This document shows positions 31,818 through 43,274 of a stretch of 64,000 bases of DNA, in pieces. Position numbers and translations under genes: made by a program. The notes below the pieces were generated by a model. That model was not told the origin of the DNA, made no database searches, and was given only the letters and a program-made list of their open reading frames with translations. This DNA is from Ipomoea triloba. Taxonomy: Eukaryota; Streptophyta; Magnoliopsida; Solanales; Convolvulaceae. Each line of letters begins with the position of its first letter. Position 1 is the first letter of the stretch. The DNA is taken from positions 7,387,312-7,451,311 of the forward strand of contig NC_044920.1 of assembly GCF_003576645.1 (NCBI RefSeq), read 5' to 3'.

Positions 31818-34800
31818 ATGGCGTCCGAATCCTCCACATCAACCTCATCTTCCGATGCATATCAGAGGGAGTTGCTACACATTCGCTCTCAGATCAAACA
31901 AGTCAAGGCGGGGAGTATCCTTGACAAAGACGGCTTCATCACCAACTCCTCTAATCCAAAAATGGCGGAAAAAGTCCTGAAGAAGTTTGAGAAAGCAGGA
32001 CTGATGAAATACATGACGCACGACTACCGGACCATTCACGTCCTCGACTTCACAGAATGGTTCGCAAATGCCAAGGTCACGAAGGGTAAAATCGAAAGCC
32101 GCTTTAATGATTTTCCCATCACAACCTCTGTAGGTGACCTTAGAGCGGCATTTGATTTCGCATCATCGGAGGAAGCAGTCAAGCACCTATCGGATTACGA
32201 CTTGGACAAGCAAGCCTTCTGGGAGAAAATCCGACTAGCGACTGCACCACCCAGAGCATCCTCTGCCCTCCGCAAGTTCCACCTAAAGAAGAGATTTGCT
32301 CTCGCTGCCGACCTAATCATGAAGTTCGTGCTCGGCAAGGTGTCTGGAACCGACGAGGTTAATCTGGACCTCCTCAAAATCCTCCATGCCATTTGGAATG
32401 ACAACAAACTGGACTGGGCACATATTATCTTCAACTTTCTTCAACAGCAGGTGCAAAGCTCAGTCTCCAACATCAACCTGACGATCAGTAAAAAGGTTGG
32501 TTTCGGCTTTGTTGTTCAATTTCTCTTAAGCTTGAAGGGCTTTGAACTGAGGGAAGGGCGAGAGATTCATCGGAATACCTATATGGGTAGGACGAAATCT
32601 CAAGTCCCCAAGGCTAAAGGTGTTAAGGCTGCACCTTCTCCCTCACAGCCAAAAGGAAGGGGCAAAAGGAAAGCCCCAACCAAGGAAAAGGACTCTGATG
32701 ATGAGCCTTTGGACACTCTGGTCAAGAAAGTTGCGTTAAGGGCCAAGAGGGCCAAATTTGCTGCTGTCACCCACATTCGAGAAGTGGCACCGTCAGTTAT
32801 ACAAGTACCCTTCGAGGACAGGGCACAAGCCCAGGGGGAACCTCAGGCTACACTGGCCACTGAGGTTGAGAGAGTGCCCCCTACCAGGTCCCTGTCAAGA
32901 GATTTCTGTGATGATCTTCATGTTGATAATGATGCTGAGGGTACTGGTCAATCTGTGTTTGAACCTCGAGAGGAGACTCGAGAAGTTGAAGGCGGGATGA
33001 TTTATATGAAGAAGTTTCTACTTAGTTGGCAGTGGAAGCACCCACTCTTGATGACCTCTCCAGGGTGATCAGGTGGATCAATTGGAGAACCAGTTCTTTC
33101 ACTCAACTAATGAGTCAAGCAGCTGAAATGGAGGCAGAAGAGCAGTTTGCACTCCAGTGGTTGGATATCTCCGAGATCCCAGCTCAACAACTGATGGATC
33201 TTGCCCACGAAACACGAGTGATGAAGCTGAACAGTGGAAGAACTGATAAGGGTAAAGGCATAGCTGAAGAAACCGAGGTTGAGCCTGAGGAGGATCCAGA
33301 ACTTGATGCCCAATTTCGAGAAGATATCAGGCTCGCCACTGCTATGTCCTTGGGACAGACTGTAGAACATACGAGAGGTCCAGGAGAGACCTTTGGGGTT
33401 GCTCGAGATGATACTGAAACTTCAATTGCAACAGCCGCAATCCCACTGTCCCAAGTAAGTAACTCTGCTCTGGACGAACAGGTAGCAGCTTCGAGAGGTG
33501 ACTTCGAGACCTCTGAAGCACTTGAGGTGGCTCCCAACACTGTTCTTCTTTTGCCACCACCTACGTCCACACCCTCGATTGACAACGATGAAGCTCAGAT
33601 AGTTCGAGAGGGTGTAGTTCCGTTGCTCACACTGCCGGGTTTTCCTACTACTCCTGAAATAATTATCATTCCAAACTCATCGGAGCAGACCGAAATGCAG
33701 TCCAATGAGCACTTAGAGCAGATTGCCCCAAGTCCTACTGGTTCGAGGAGTACTGAGGAGGACGATGCGACCATCGAAGGTGGAAACCGGGAAGCACCTG
33801 TCGACACCTCGTCTCCAACCTCACCAGCAGACGACCAAGTTCCCAGCACTGATTCGAGAAGTGACGCTGAGGGGGAACTTCTATTGGATGGAAACCGGGA
33901 AGCGTCCAATACCGAAGAACCCTCCCCGGCTGATCCAATCTCCACAGTTGCTGAAGCTGAGGCTCCAGGTTCGAGAGGTGAAGAGCAAGAAGTGATCCAT
34001 CCCTCAGGTGGAAACCGGGAAGCGCCTGACATGGAGCTACCTTCGAGCTCTGAACCCGGTGTCCCTGTGGCTCCTCAGACACTTAATCGAGAGGTGGACT
34101 CGCAACTGCAAGTCTTGGGTGGAAATCTGGAAGCACCCAAGTCCCCTCCGACAAAAGGTACATCTCGATCCTCTTCTCCTTCTTCATCTGACTATGATCA
34201 ACAGGCCGAGCATGAGTTCGTTGGCGAGGTGCGTCAATTTATGGCTGATCAAACTCAGAAGATGGTTAAACTTGAGCGCGTACTGGCCATTGTTCGAAAC
34301 GCTGCACTACCTGTGGCTGGCACAAGCAAGTCTCAGGCCAATCATGAAGAACTACTCGAACAAGCAGTATGGGCTGAGACTGCAGCACAGAAAGCTACAG
34401 ATGAGGCTGCTCTAGCTCGAGCAGAGGCTGCAAGCGTGAAGGCTGAACTCGCTGAATTACGAGCAGAGCTTGGAGCCCACCAACATTCCAGTGAACTTCG
34501 ACAGGATGTGATGAAGGCCATACTCGATGACCTGTCGAACCAAGTGCCTGCCCAACTTCAAGCAATCTTCGAAGGTATGTCCATCCTCCTTTCCCGTGCT
34601 GATGATGCCAACAAGGGGGAAAATAAAGGGAAGGGGACAAATACTCAGGGAAGGACATCAACCAGCAGCAAGAAAAGGGCAGCAAGTGAACCAGCTGGAC
34701 CTCCTCCGAAAATACCAAGAATTATGAGCAAAGCAGTGGAGGATGCTAAACGAGCAGAAAATCTAAGGGTCCAGCGTACACTGGAAATGGAGAAAAGGAG

Positions 34801-35161
34801 AGAAGAGGACAGAGAAAGGAGAAGAAAAAGACAAGAACAACAGTTAGAAGAAGAAAGGAAGATCGATTTTCTCATGACAAACTTTAAGTTTGGAAACAGG
34901 GAATATACTGAACAAATTCTGACTCTGGAGATATTCAAGCTTCTGAAAATCACTGGGATATCTACTCACAGCAATATGTCTCCAGAAGAATGCATTGCCT
35001 GGTGGAAAGATGGAGTAATTGATGGTGAGTTCGTGGGGGAAGCCTACAGGAACTACAGGCATCTAGATGTCACAGATGAATACTTAAGCCTGGTAAATCC
35101 GAAAGACCCCATCAAGACACGAGAAGCCATTAACAAGAAAAGGAAAGGCAACAAGAAGTAA
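31818..35161 (+). pseudogene. Accessory ORF3, copy 2, deletion and frameshift
   Basis: N-terminal part open from ATG 31818 (MASESSTSTSSSDAYQREL) to 33068 and C-terminal part open in another frame to 35161. Comparison with the intact minus-strand copy shows a deletion at about 32990, between EVEG and the segment DDLYEEV, causing the frame change; a TAG also lies just before LAVEAPTLDD in the downstream frame. Domains as in copy 3: N-terminal globular region, KGRGKRKAPTK basic stretch, SRG/GGNREAP repeat modules, coiled coil, KR-rich helix and C-terminal ECIAWWKDGVIDGEF. Close to copy 3, less so to copy 1. Confidence 0.85.
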
Positions 35162-35444
35162 GCTCTCGTGGTCCAAACTCCATCTTATTTCAATGTATTG
35201 ATACTTATGTTGTTCTTGGTCTTACTTCTTTGAATCTTTTCCACTAAACTCTGTTATGTAAACATTCCCTTAATCTTAATACATATATCTTCTGCTGGGG
35301 GTGTTGCGTGAGTTTACTTATTCATGTTTAGTAGAATTGTTGTCAAACTTACCATATGCGCTGAAAATAAAATCAATGCTTTTTCTTTTTCAAATCAGCC
35401 ATATAAGTAAGTATAAGTGTTGGCATCATCAAAAAGGGGGAAAT
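35162..35444 (+). promoter_or_regulatory. 3' untranslated region and polypurine tract, copy 2
   Basis: AT-rich ORF3 tail with the PPT AAAAAGGGGGAAA at 35431-35443, one base before LTR3. Confidence 0.9.
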
Positions 35445-37243
35445 TGTTAGGAACATCATGTAATAGGTTTTGATGATACCAACTGTTAAGTAAGAATCCC
35501 CAAGTCTCGATACATAGGCAAAACAATGTAAGTTCGATAAGTAAACTAAGAGCGAAAATACAACCGGGTAATTTGAGCTCAACTCGGGAAATATTTAAGC
35601 TTAAGGTAAACTTGTTTGAACAACTTAGAAGTTTTCGTGTTGTAAGCAAACAGATAGATCAGAAGCAGGCACGAGACAACTCTGGAGGAATAAGGGTCTA
35701 CGAGACATCAACTAAGTCTCGAGACACAAGCCAAGTTCGAGAGGTAAGGACCTCTCGATATACCTATCGAGTTCGAGACGTAAAGAATATTCGAGAGATA
35801 GACCTCTCGATACATGGGATTGAAACATCAAGTGGTCGAGACATCTTTTATGGTCTCGATAAACCGGCACTTCTCCAAGAGGCTGAATGTTAGTCAACAT
35901 GTGCAGATAAAATACTCTAAGTTTGGAGAAGAAGAATATCATGGAGATAAAATATTGAAGAGGTGCTGAGCGGGAGGTTTCAAAATGGACGGAAGTGGAT
36001 GACACGTCAGACCTCCACCACAAACGGTCAAGAAGTGCACCAATCCTGAAGTGGTCAGATTCCCCAAACAAGGAATGATGGGAACATAAAAAGAGTAACT
36101 TTATCCAAAAGAAGCAAGTGAAGCATGAACTCAAGAAAGTGGAATATGGAATATTCACTACAAAACAAAAGGCTCAAGTTACAAGACCACTACTCCATGA
36201 AAAATGCTGAAATTGTGCAAAGACCCATGTTCGGCGTGGGAGACCAATTTCAAACGGAATAGTTTTCCCTCCAACGGAACTATTCTTCTACTCTCATATA
36301 TAAGGACGTAAAGACACAGAAGAAAAAGGGGTTGTGAAAGAGGTCAAGAGGTTAACAAGAGGTGTCTGATAAAAACGTTCCAGTGCAAAGTGCTTAACTT
36401 GGAATATCATCCTGATATTCAATACAGCGAGAGAACACATCTTAGTGTTCGAAGAGAGTTACAAAGCTAAACTGTTATACATCCAGAAGGTGACCAAAGC
36501 TGCTCTACATCGAAGTTGATTCAACGATAGCTTGTGGTCAGATTGGAGTCTGTTACATTCAACTGTGACAACCAAAAACACCTTGCTTTGGATTAAGCAA
36601 GAGAGGTGGAGTAACCTGGCAGCTGTCCGAGTGAAAGAAACCTGAGGCTTGACGCGGGCTTGGTGATCAAAGGTCAAGTGCTCGAGAGGTGGAGTAGCTG
36701 GAAGCGGGGAGAAAGACCTTGGAGAGGCGGAGTAACCTGGGAGCTGTCTTGTGAAGATCCTGAGGCTTGACGCGGGCTTGGTGATCAAAGGTCAAGTGCT
36801 CGAGAGGTGGAGTAACAAGAAGCGGGGCGAAAAACCTGAGGCTTGAGGCGGGCTTCGTGATCAAAGCTCAAGCGCTCGATATTGTACTAAAAAGGGAAGT
36901 TTTTAGTGCAATCCTTCCAGGGAGTTTCTGGAAGAAGAGTGGACGTAGGCGGGTTGGCCGAACCACTTAAAAATCTCTCTTGCATTTACTTACTGCTTTT
37001 ATCTCTCGCTAACCTCTCGATTGCACTGCATATAAACACACCTCTCGAACTAACTCAAACTCGTGCTAACTAAAAGGGGATAACTTTTCCGCTGCGCATA
37101 AAACTTTGTCTTCACCTCGTGAGGTATCAAACCTAAACATCCTGAGTTCAATACACACGAGAGGTCGAAAAGATTTGCAAAATCTTATACAAGTCTATTC
37201 ACCCCCCCCTCTAGACTTGTACCCCATCCCCTTGGGACCAACA
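35445..37243 (+). mobile_element. LTR3, right end of the array (1799 bp)
   Basis: Same length as LTR2, TG...CA ends, TATA box at 36297-36304, two U5 repeat units. Followed by AAACT (37244-37248), matching the bases before 9027. The boundary with flanking AT-rich DNA is sharp. Confidence 0.95.
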
Positions 37244-37248
37244 AAACT
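37244..37248 (+). other. Right AAACT flank (candidate TSD)
   Basis: Equal to 9022-9026; see the left flank. Confidence 0.6.
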
Positions 37249-37393
37249 TTGAATATAATTTCTCTAACTAGTGTTTTACCCGTGCGATGCACGGCAACAA
37301 TTATGATATGATGAATTAAGGGAGAAATTTACAAAATGGAAAGCCATTGTAGAATTGTATGAATGAAACTATATGAAATATTATAATAACATT

Positions 37394-39001
37394 TTACAAA
37401 TTTTGGAAAACCTCTTTATATACAATGTTTGTTGTGGAATTACATTGGGTGTTCTCCTTATCATAAATCAAAATCTTCAATCCATTTGAGTTGGTGACTC
37501 TTGAAGCAGCAACATATAATTGTCCATGACTAAATACTGGTCTTTTCAAAAAGAGGCCTACGTGAGAAAGTGATTGACCTTGACTCTTGTTAATTGTCAT
37601 TGAATAAGAGACGATTAGAGGGAATTATCTTCTTTGAAATTTAAAAGGAAGTCTCAAATCTGAAGGAGTTAATGACATTCTTGGAATCAAGATTTTATGA
37701 CATGCACTACTTCCAGATAAGACCTTTGCTTCAAAAAGATGACTTCCAAGTTTAGTAATATCCATCATTGTCCCATTACACAAACCAACTGAGTGGTCAA
37801 TATTTTCTCAAGAGCATAACCGGAGTACCTACTTTCATCCTAAGTTCATGATTAGGCACACCAGAACACTTGATCCCATTCAAAAATTCAAACGTGTGCA
37901 CATAAGCTAATAGATCAACATTTGAATCTGATTTGCAAGCACTATCAAAGCTGAAATATGTATTTCCTTCATATGTGTTTAAAGAAGTCATATATTCATT
38001 GATAGAGTCAACCACATCAAATGTTGGAGCAAATATTGCCCTCTTTTCCAAGTATGTTGGATCATAAAAAATATTGGAGTATGATGGATATGTACTTTCC
38101 ACAATAGTTGCAATGGGATCTCCAGAACATTTCAACAAATTCTCTTCAGGAATAATAATATTTTCACATCCAATTGTTTGCCCATGAATTTCTCCATCTC
38201 CTATGTTCGCAATTCATTCTGAAAATTGTTTTAGCTTTTCATAATCACTATTTGAGGATGAGCTTTGAAGTCGCATATTTTTTGTCAAACGTAACACTTT
38301 ACAGTACGGCCACAAGTAAGATGCATTTATTGTTGCATTAACAATATCATGTCTACTTCCTTTTGGGATAACTGGCAAAATTTGTCGAAAGTCTTCGCCA
38401 AATACAATAGTTTTCCCTCCTAAAGGCATCTCTAAACTTTTTGGATTGCAAAAACGCAATACATCACGCATATTTCTATCAAGTGCTTCAAAGCAATGCT
38501 TATACATCATTGGTGCTTCATCCCAAATTATAAGTTTGCACTTAATAATGAGTTATGCAAGATGGCTACCTTGTTTGATATTACATGTTGAATCCTCATT
38601 TGGGTTTAGGGAAATTGCAAACCTTGAATGCGCCGTCCTTCCGCCGGGTAATAATAGAGAAGCTATACCACTTGAAGCAACATTAAGAATTATTTCTCCG
38701 TTTGATCTCAATGCTGCCGACAGAGTTCTCCAAACAAATGTCTTTCCAGTTCTTCTATAACCGTAGACAAAAAACTCCTCCTTGATTTGAATTTACATCA
38801 TTCATTAATTATTGAGTTGTAGACATCATGTTGCTCAGGTGTTAGATTTGATACCAAGTTTTTGTGCTCTTTTTTAAGTTTTGCTTTGTCATAATACATC
38901 TCATCGTACACTAACATATTCATCAAACTGGCCGAATAGTCAAGATCTGGAATTGGCATTTGTTGGTAATCATGTAGGCTCTTCCCACATCTTTTCAACA
39001 T
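37394..39001 (-). pseudogene. Helitron-type PIF1 helicase, degenerate
   Basis: PIF1/RRM3-family DNA helicase as in plant Helitrons. Segments in order on the minus strand: LTPEQHDVYNSIINE (~38.8 kb); Walker A region TGKTFVWRTLSAALRSNG (~38.74 kb); GKTIVFGEDFRQILPVIPKG (~38.4 kb; the usual GGDFRQ box reads GEDFRQ); LRLTKNMRL; a GTPVMLLRKY-containing segment (37797-38138); and the end [18 protein letters not shown] with [13 protein letters not shown] (37394-37600). These lie in different frames with stops between, so it is not functional. The N-terminal Rep domain is absent. Its C-terminus lies 126 bases inside the Helitron 3' end, as expected. Confidence 0.85.
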
Positions 39002-40397
39002 TTCTCAATCTCAACTAATGCTTGATTTTTTATTGTACATTAACATAATATAGTAATATTTTTTTTGAATACTATAATATACATCATATAGTAATTTGAT
39101 TGTTCGAGTTTTTAGTTTTTTGAATATTATTATGAGAGAAATTTAATTGCGTACATTAACATAATATAGTAATATTTTTTAATACTATAATATACATCAT
39201 ATAATAATTTGATCTTTGACATCGTTAATTAAAGATCCGACCCGTCTCACGGATTGAGATCCATGAGATGGTCTCAACACAAGTTTTTGCCTTAAACTTT
39301 TGTTTGTTATCATAAATAGTAAATAGATGTATGAAATCATTTAGTTTTGTTTCTAAATATTTTCCAACCCATAAATGTAGCACAATAAAAACCTCTCTAG
39401 ATCATCATTTAAATAATCGGTCCACAATAGACTTTGTGGTTCAATATTTGTAGATCTTTGATATGTTTTTAACTAATTTATTGAAATGTTATTTCTTTTA
39501 GTTCTATTATATCTTTTTCTTCATCATTGTAAATTGATAGATCCCGAGGTGCTGAATCATTCTTAAATATGTGAATTTCAATTAATTTAATAACATTATA
39601 TTTAAATGTGAGACGTTTACCCAATCACATTATATTTTTTTCCAAACTCCGCAAATGTAAGTTAGTTCAATTAGTGAGAAATATGATGAAATTATATCCG
39701 TAGATTGAGTCCAGATCAAGGGTCCAAATTGGATATTTAAAAAATAAAGTGGTATTATTGTAATTTTGTGTAAGTTAATTTTTTTTTGCTTTTCAGTGCA
39801 CATTTTTCTTTTTTCCAGTGCACATTTTTATGCCATACAGTGCACATTTTTCTTTCTAGTGTTGCACATTGTTATGCCATACAGTGCACATTGTTCCTTC
39901 TACCAAAGCACATTGTTGTGCCATACAGTGCACGTTGTTCCTTCTTTCAGTGTACATTTTTATGCCATACAGTGCACTTTGTTGTGCCTTCCAGAACATT
40001 TTTTTTTTCAAATTGTAAATGACAAACTTTTTTTTAAAAGATCAATTGATCTTGATCACTAATTACTAATTTGAGTTGAATATTATTTGTTTGTTTATTA
40101 TTTATCGTCGTTTATGATTTGTGTTGAAGATCCTATATTAAATTTAATTTTTTTCAATAATTGTTTCACATCTTTGTGCCTCTAGTGCGCATTTTTTTGC
40201 CTTTTAGTTCACATTTTTCTTTCTTATAGTGCACATTGTTAAAGTTCGTAGGTGGCGATTTTTTTTTTTTTTGATCTACAGCTTAGATTCTATCTCACTT
40301 CTCACCTGGCTTTTATCTCACCCGAACCCCTTCCTATATATATATAATATGAAGAAAAAAAATACCAAATAGAAATGAGATTGTACTTGATATATTT
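39002..40397. repeat. AT-rich Helitron interior with minisatellite
   Basis: No gene. A ~110-bp direct repeat with ATAATATAGTAATATTTTTT lies at about 39041-39212. An imperfect hairpin CCGTCTCACGGAT (39242-39254) / ATCCATGAGATGG (39259-39271) resembles a small terminal-repeat element. At about 39795-40240 the word CAGTGCACATTTTT recurs about ten times with ATGCCATA spacers, a degenerate minisatellite. Open frames here are repeat artefacts. Confidence 0.65.
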
Positions 40398-41051
40398 TAT
40401 TCTGGCCACAAACCAATAACTAGTGCAAAGAAATCCCCAAATCAACATAAACCCAAGGTAAAAGATTCAATCCCTTTATGCAATTAATTACCAATTGAAC
40501 ATCAAGATTAACAATGGATCCCTAATCCAAACCCATAAACGAACTACTCCCGCATGATGGGAGTAAACAAAACAAAGTAATAATTAATAACCATAAACAT
40601 TGCAAGAATGTAATAAAGGAATAAGAGAACTTAACTGGTAAAGAACAAATCCAATCTTCAATCTTTGATTCCAATCTTGAAATTAAATAATCTAATGTGA
40701 AACTAATCTAAACTATGCTAGGGAAATATAAACTAAAAGCTAGGCTTCAGAACTGTAAGGGAACCTCCTTTAATTGTAGAGAATAGGTAGAATATATAGG
40801 AGATATATGGGCCTTGGCCCATTAGGCAACTTCCAATCCTTTTCCCATTTGTATTCTTGTTTCCTTTCTTCATTGTAATTCCCTTTTCTTCCAGAACTTG
40901 TCCAAAATGCTCCAAATTTCCTCCTTTGTAGTTCCTTGTAGATAATTCAACACTTGGACAATATAACACACAAACAATTCCTAATTTCACTAGGATAAGG
41001 GAAATACAATTAAAATAAGGGGTGAATTATTGTATAAAATAGTAGATATCA
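40398..41051 (-). mobile_element. Truncated 3' LTR of the Athila derivative
   Basis: Nearly identical to 49886-50541. The minus strand begins TGATATCTACTATTTTAT. About 500 bases at the other end are missing, where AT-rich Helitron DNA begins at 40397. Confidence 0.85.
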
Positions 41052-43269
41052 ACTCCCCCACACTAGAACTTTTGCTTGTCCTCAAGCAATTACCAGGATA
41101 ATCTTCCCTCCAAGCACTGCAACTGATCACACTTCCTTCCTGCTCAACCAATCATTCCACCAACCAACTCATGCAACCTAACCTGCTTTAAGAATCATCT
41201 CAGAATCACAAGTGAGTTCCCTTCTCAGGCCAATAACCGAGCACCAGAATTAAGGTAGATTAAAACCCCGTATGCACATGTACTCAGTTGAGATTATGTA
41301 GGACTTGGCTTAAGATGAAATCCCATAGACATGCCCTTCATACTCACATAGATCACTCTAAAACTGCATGCTAAGATCAAATAGGTCTTTATTTGGCTTG
41401 TAATGGGCTAAGGGTGAGTGGCTAAACAAAGAAGGGTATGGAAAAATAAAAAAGAGAGAGAATTTCACACCCATTCACAACTAAACCTAGAGGAGATATG
41501 GAAAATATGAGCAAGAGAGCAAAACATAATTGGAAAGACAGAGTATTCTTAAACTAGTGGGGGTGAAGACAATTATTCGAGCAACCTGACTTGCACTTTT
41601 ATTCATCCTTCTTTTTCTTTCTTTTCACAAACCTTTTCTTTTCTTTCATTCAATCAACCAATAACTTCCTTCACGACACCCCCACACTAGAACAAAGATA
41701 ACAGGAATATCTCTATCAAAAGTAAGCTCAAAAAGGGAAATCTCCTCTAAATTAAAGAACAAATGCTAAATTCTCTCTAAGGGTGAATCGAAAATATATG
41801 GCTACGGCTAAGGGTTAAATGATAGGGTTAAACAAGAAAAAACAATACAGAGAACGGGGTTAAGTGCTTTGCACTTATTAAACTAAAACAAGGCTCAAAG
41901 GGGACAACTAGGGAAAATAATTGTAACACAGGGTAGGTTTAAAGGCTTGGGCTAACAACAATGGCCTAAATCACTTCAAAGCATGCAAATTCTAGACTTT
42001 ACTATGAGAACACTGAGACAAGCTATGACAGAACAAATATCACCGGAATCCCACATAAGCCTTCACTAGCAATGCATAACACACAGGGGGAACATTTATG
42101 TTAGAGGTTAACCCAACTATTGGCAAGAGACTGAATTAAACACAAGCTCAACCTTGAATCATCCCTGACAAGCTGGGCTGCACAAGTACCACCAAAACAA
42201 ACCACAAACCAGCAGGAAGTTAAGCGGTCACAGCCACAACACAAGGAAAGCACATTACCTTTAGCTGCAAATTGAGTCCTTCAAGCAAACTTCATCCAAA
42301 ATTCATCAGAAATAGTACCCCCCCACACTTAAACTGGACATCGTCCCTGATGGACAAACAAGGCCTCACGAACTAGAAAAAACGAACTAGAAAACATAAC
42401 ATTTTTTTTTATACTCTTTTTTTTTTTATTTGCAAATCTTACGGCCTCGTATCACGGCCTGGGTCACGGCCGCGATGCAGCCCGTGACCCAGAGCCCTCA
42501 AACTCGCTCTCAGCACTGGAATTGGCATCAGACCATCACGGCCTGGGTCACGGCCGGGAGGTGGCTCGTGACCCAGGGCTCTATTTCGCCTATTCGGTAC
42601 TAGAAATTGCCGACGCCATCACGGTCTGGGTCACGGCCGGGATGCGGCCCGTGACCCAGAGCCCTCTTTCGCTCTGTTTGTCGAAAAAAACGACGCCTCG
42701 GCATCACGGCCTGGGTCACGGCCGTGACAGTGGCCGTGATCCAGGCTCCGCCTTGCGCAGTTTTGTCCTTTTTCGCGCCCAAGCTCGGTTTCACCTGCAA
42801 GTTAGTCCTAGAGCAATTTTGACATGCTGCAACACCTAACCTCTTCAAATCTAACCATTCCCCACTCTCTCAAAGGTAAAAGAAAGCAAATCTCACACCA
42901 AAACAACCCTAGAGAACACCCTGTAAACAAAGAAAAATCGTAATCTACTCCGAACTAAAATTATAAAGAAAAGTGCAGTAAAATAAAGTGCAAAAAGTAA
43001 AGGATAACATGGGGTGCCTCCCATGAAGCGCTAATTTTACTGTCGTCAGCTCGACTCAACCTCATAGATATCAGGTGGGATTGTGGACCACGCGATCCGG
43101 TGGCCTATTGAACTTAGATAGCTCCCTCATCCATCTTTTGTAGAAAACACCAGGACCAGAGAACTTTTTCTTTTGTTTCAGCATACTTGACAGTTCAGGG
43201 GGTCCAGGATCAATAGGGGAAACATGCAAATCCCCTAACTCAATCTTTCTACTTTCAGCAGTGCACTCA
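41052..43269 (-). other. Athila 3' internal region, no gene
   Basis: After the PPT-like run this is non-coding Athila-type sequence (CTTGTCCTCAAGCAATTACC and two stretches with CCCCCACACTAGAAC). At 42448-42750 there is a GC-rich hairpin array, listed separately. At 43020-43270, minus strand, a remnant of the post-protease coding region (LHVSPIDPGPPELSSML then FSGPGVFYKRWMRELSKF) is followed by the GCGCTTCATGGGAGGCACCC block usual after Athila pol. Nothing else is coding. Confidence 0.7.
42448..42750. repeat. Four tandem ~90-bp units with GGGTCACGG hairpins
   Basis: Each unit holds an inverted repeat: GGGTCACGG 42461-42469 with CCGTGACCC 42482-42490; CTGGGTCACG 42543-42552 with CGTGACCCAG 42567-42576; CTGGGTCACGG 42626-42636 with CCGTGACCCAG 42649-42659; and a near-perfect fourth pair around 42710-42745. 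Linkers between units have diverged more than the stems. Confidence 0.85.
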
Positions 43270-43274
43270 CCCAG
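43270..43274 (+). other. TSD CCCAG, left copy
   Basis: CCCAG before the solo LTR, repeated at 46278-46282. Confidence 0.85.

Larger units (their letters stand above)
9027..37243 (+). mobile_element. Tandem SIRE-like copia array (three LTRs, two internal regions)
   Basis: Order on the plus strand: LTR fragment 9027-9314, LTR1 9315-11617, internal region 1, LTR2 22658-24456, internal region 2, LTR3 35445-37243. The middle LTR is shared, with a PPT on its left and a PBS on its right. Only the outermost ends carry matching flanks (AAACT). Copia assignment comes from the pol order protease-integrase-RT-RNase H. Long LTRs, a long gag and an extra ORF after pol fit the Sirevirus/SIRE lineage. Such arrays usually form by LTR-LTR recombination between copies; that history is inferred. 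Confidence 0.85.

Noticed and set aside
39766..40062. Cys/His/Phe-rich 98-codon frame
   Set aside because: Product of the CAGTGCACATTTTT minisatellite.
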